NCBI GenBank assembly: GCA_903832295.1
Contig: CAILAZ010000219.1
Span: 1 to 54,868, forward strand
Origin: an uncultured Acidobacteriota bacterium
Lineage (GTDB): Bacteria; Acidobacteriota; Terriglobia; Terriglobales; Acidobacteriaceae
Length of the DNA: 54,868 bases
Reading direction: 5' to 3'
In this document: positions 53,802 to 54,868 of the stretch, piece after piece
Layout of the letters: every line of letters begins with the position of its first letter
Numbering within the stretch: position 1 is the first letter of the stretch
The notes under the pieces: generated by a model
Seen by the model: only the letters and a program-made list of their open reading frames with translations
Told to the model about the DNA's origin: nothing
The model's database searches: none
Position numbers and translations under genes: made by a program

Positions 53802-54533
53802 TCACCTGATTTCCGGCAACACCTTTTGGAGTTTCTTCAGGGGAACTCCGGGGCCGGGGCGATCGTCACGTCGCAAGAGGAATCCGGCGCGTGCGGGTTG
53901 GAGATGGTAGTGGAGGAGGCCAACTGGGGTCTGGGCAGCGAAGCGGATGACGCCGTGATCCGCATTGACATTGGAGAGCAGGAGAGGCGTGTAGGTGGGT
54001 TCGCTCCAATAGCCTTCGTAGAAGACCATGATGCCGCTGGTTCCTCTGGATGTGGAAAGGAAGCGGATGTCCACGCCGGTTCGATCTCCACCTTCGTTGG
54101 AATAGGCGAGGTTGGAGTAGCGCGCAGGGGACAACTGACGGGATGCGGGTGAGGGTTGGGCGGGAAGCTGGGAGGCGGTGATGGCACACATCCGCTGAGG
54201 GCTGTCTGCATGGGTGTCAATCTGTCGAATCTCGCCGGAGAGAGTTCCGGCATTCAAAACGCCGGAGAATTGATAGAGGTTGTCGCCCAATTCAGACCAC
54301 TGGAATGAAAGCGTTCCATCTGGGTTCAGCTCGAATTTCGAGAATGGTTCCATGGCGGCGACCTCGAAAATTCCACCACTGCGCGCGCGGGGGTCGAGAT
54401 AGAAGAGCCACGCGACGGCACAGTGCGGGTTGTCCTGAGAGGTTCCGAAGAAGAAATGACCCTGGGACTGTGCGGGAGAGGAGGCACACATCATGCATGA
54501 GAGAACGGCGCAGAGGGCGATGCGAGGCTTCAT
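53802..54533 (-). CDS. Secreted hypothetical protein
   Basis: A 243-residue exported protein without a recognised family. The start at 54533 is chosen because AGGAG lies shortly upstream; it opens a signal peptide (KPRIALCAVLSCMMCASSPA). The mature chain is rich in beta-type sequence (WLFYLDPRARSGGIFEV, GTLSFQWSELGDNLYQFSGV, RSTSRGTSG-like loops, GVIRFAAQTPVGLLHYHLQP) with a Pro/Ser linker in the middle. Cys at 9-13 of the signal segment give a weak alternative lipobox reading. It is the last gene before the end repeats, and no operon partner is present. Confidence 0.68.
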   Translation of the reverse strand: MKPRIALCAVLSCMMCASSPAQSQGHFFFGTSQDNPHCAVAWLFYLDPRARSGGIFEVAAMEPFSKFELNPDGTLSFQWSELGDNLYQFSGVLNAGTLSGEIRQIDTHADSPQRMCAITASQLPAQPSPASRQLSPARYSNLAYSNEGGDRTGVDIRFLSTSRGTSGIMVFYEGYWSEPTYTPLLLSNVNADHGVIRFAAQTPVGLLHYHLQPARAGFLLRRDDRPGPGVPLKKLQKVLPEIR

Positions 54534-54574
54534 TCTTCGCTCCTGATAACCCAGTCTCAATAGAGTATTACGCA

Positions 54575-54735
54575 TTCTTGGACGGGCTGGTTGGAAAGCA
54601 TGGGGGAATGACAACGTAAAGGACGGGCTTGACGTTGAAAGGCACCGGGCGTTCTTGGACTCGCTGGTTGGAAGGCCTGGGGCGGCGGGAGAGATTGAAA
54701 TATTGCTGGGATTCCTCGCTTCGCTCGGAATGACA
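54575..54735. repeat. Dispersed repeat pair with HSERSEES-type element
   Basis: Two related copies start with TTCTTGGACnnGCTGGTTGG (54575 and 54652) and end with GGAATGACAAC. The second holds GGATTCCTCGCTTCGCTCGG, the common dispersed repeat that reads as HSERSEES on the other strand. It is not protein coding. Confidence 0.75.
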
Positions 54736-54742
54736 ACCTATA

Positions 54743-54868
54743 AGGGCAAGGGCAAAGGGCAAAGGGCAAAGGGCAAAGGGCAAGGGGAAGGGGAAGACAA
54801 AGACCAAGAGCAAGTGCAAGGGCAAGGGCAAGGGCAAGACAAAGACCAAGAGCAAGTGCAAGGGCAAG
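54743..54868. repeat. G-rich tandem repeat at the right edge
   Basis: Iterated AAGGGC units (54743-54793) lead to a 33-bp exact direct repeat: 54794-54826 and 54836-54868 (period 42). The window ends exactly at the end of the second copy. Confidence 0.92.

Noticed and set aside
54568-54867. Minus-strand frame ending in the edge repeats
   Set aside because: It is a translation of low-complexity repeats and the HSERSEES dispersed repeat, a known type of spurious protein.

Overview
This 54.9-kb window looks like chromosomal DNA from an Acidobacteriota bacterium, probably of the Terriglobus/Granulicella/Edaphobacter type. This is inferred from gene content, not from a database match. The main clues are two Oar-like TonB-dependent receptors with an N-terminal carboxypeptidase-regulatory-like domain and no SusD partner, a large secreted Ig-like/PQQ-like propeller protein, a membrane-anchored winged-helix regulator, high GC content, and a dispersed repeat that reads as the well-known spurious peptide HSERSEES. 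Many genes are housekeeping genes (murJ, ppa, ilvBN, transketolase, fabF, acpP, dtd, a tRNA-Ser), so this is not a plasmid or phage.

Layout. 1-7.1 kb holds a bactofilin, a small conserved protein, MurJ, inorganic pyrophosphatase, a SurA-type parvulin chaperone with a very basic tail, a secreted hypothetical protein and a SpoIIE-type phosphatase. 7.2-12.8 kb holds an M1 aminopeptidase, tRNA-Ser(GCU) followed by a decayed 3' half-copy of the same tRNA, and the secreted propeller protein. 13.1-17.3 kb is an unusual small module: a helical protein of unknown function lies divergent to an operon encoding a [2Fe-2S] thioredoxin-like ferredoxin fused to an O-methyltransferase, a NUDIX hydrolase translationally coupled to it, and an MFS transporter. 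17.3-22.8 kb carries ilvB-ilvN, an orphan HigA-type antitoxin, a tandem-ACT protein and transketolase.

23.0-35.0 kb is a carbohydrate locus: a GH36-type alpha-galactosidase, a membrane-spanning winged-helix regulator, a divergently transcribed TonB-dependent receptor, a periplasmic trehalase and an (alpha/alpha)6 glycosidase. The probable logic is outer-membrane uptake, periplasmic hydrolysis and sensing by one membrane regulator. 35.1-43.1 kb is a TetR-controlled RND efflux operon (permease, fusion protein, outer-membrane factor) that continues into two genes of unknown function. 43.2-45.7 kb holds fabF with two tandem acyl carrier protein genes and dtd. 45.9-49.0 kb is the second TonB-dependent receptor. 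49.5-53.6 kb is a probable three-gene operon: family-2 glycosyltransferase, polytopic membrane protein and class II photolyase. A secreted hypothetical protein follows.

Both window ends are short G-rich tandem repeats, and the right end stops exactly at the end of a 33-bp direct repeat. The window may therefore be a contig broken at repeats. The most novel-looking items are the ferredoxin-methyltransferase module, the SusD-less carbohydrate locus with its transmembrane regulator and iterated TGTAAC motif, the extended RND operon, and the tRNA-Ser remnant.
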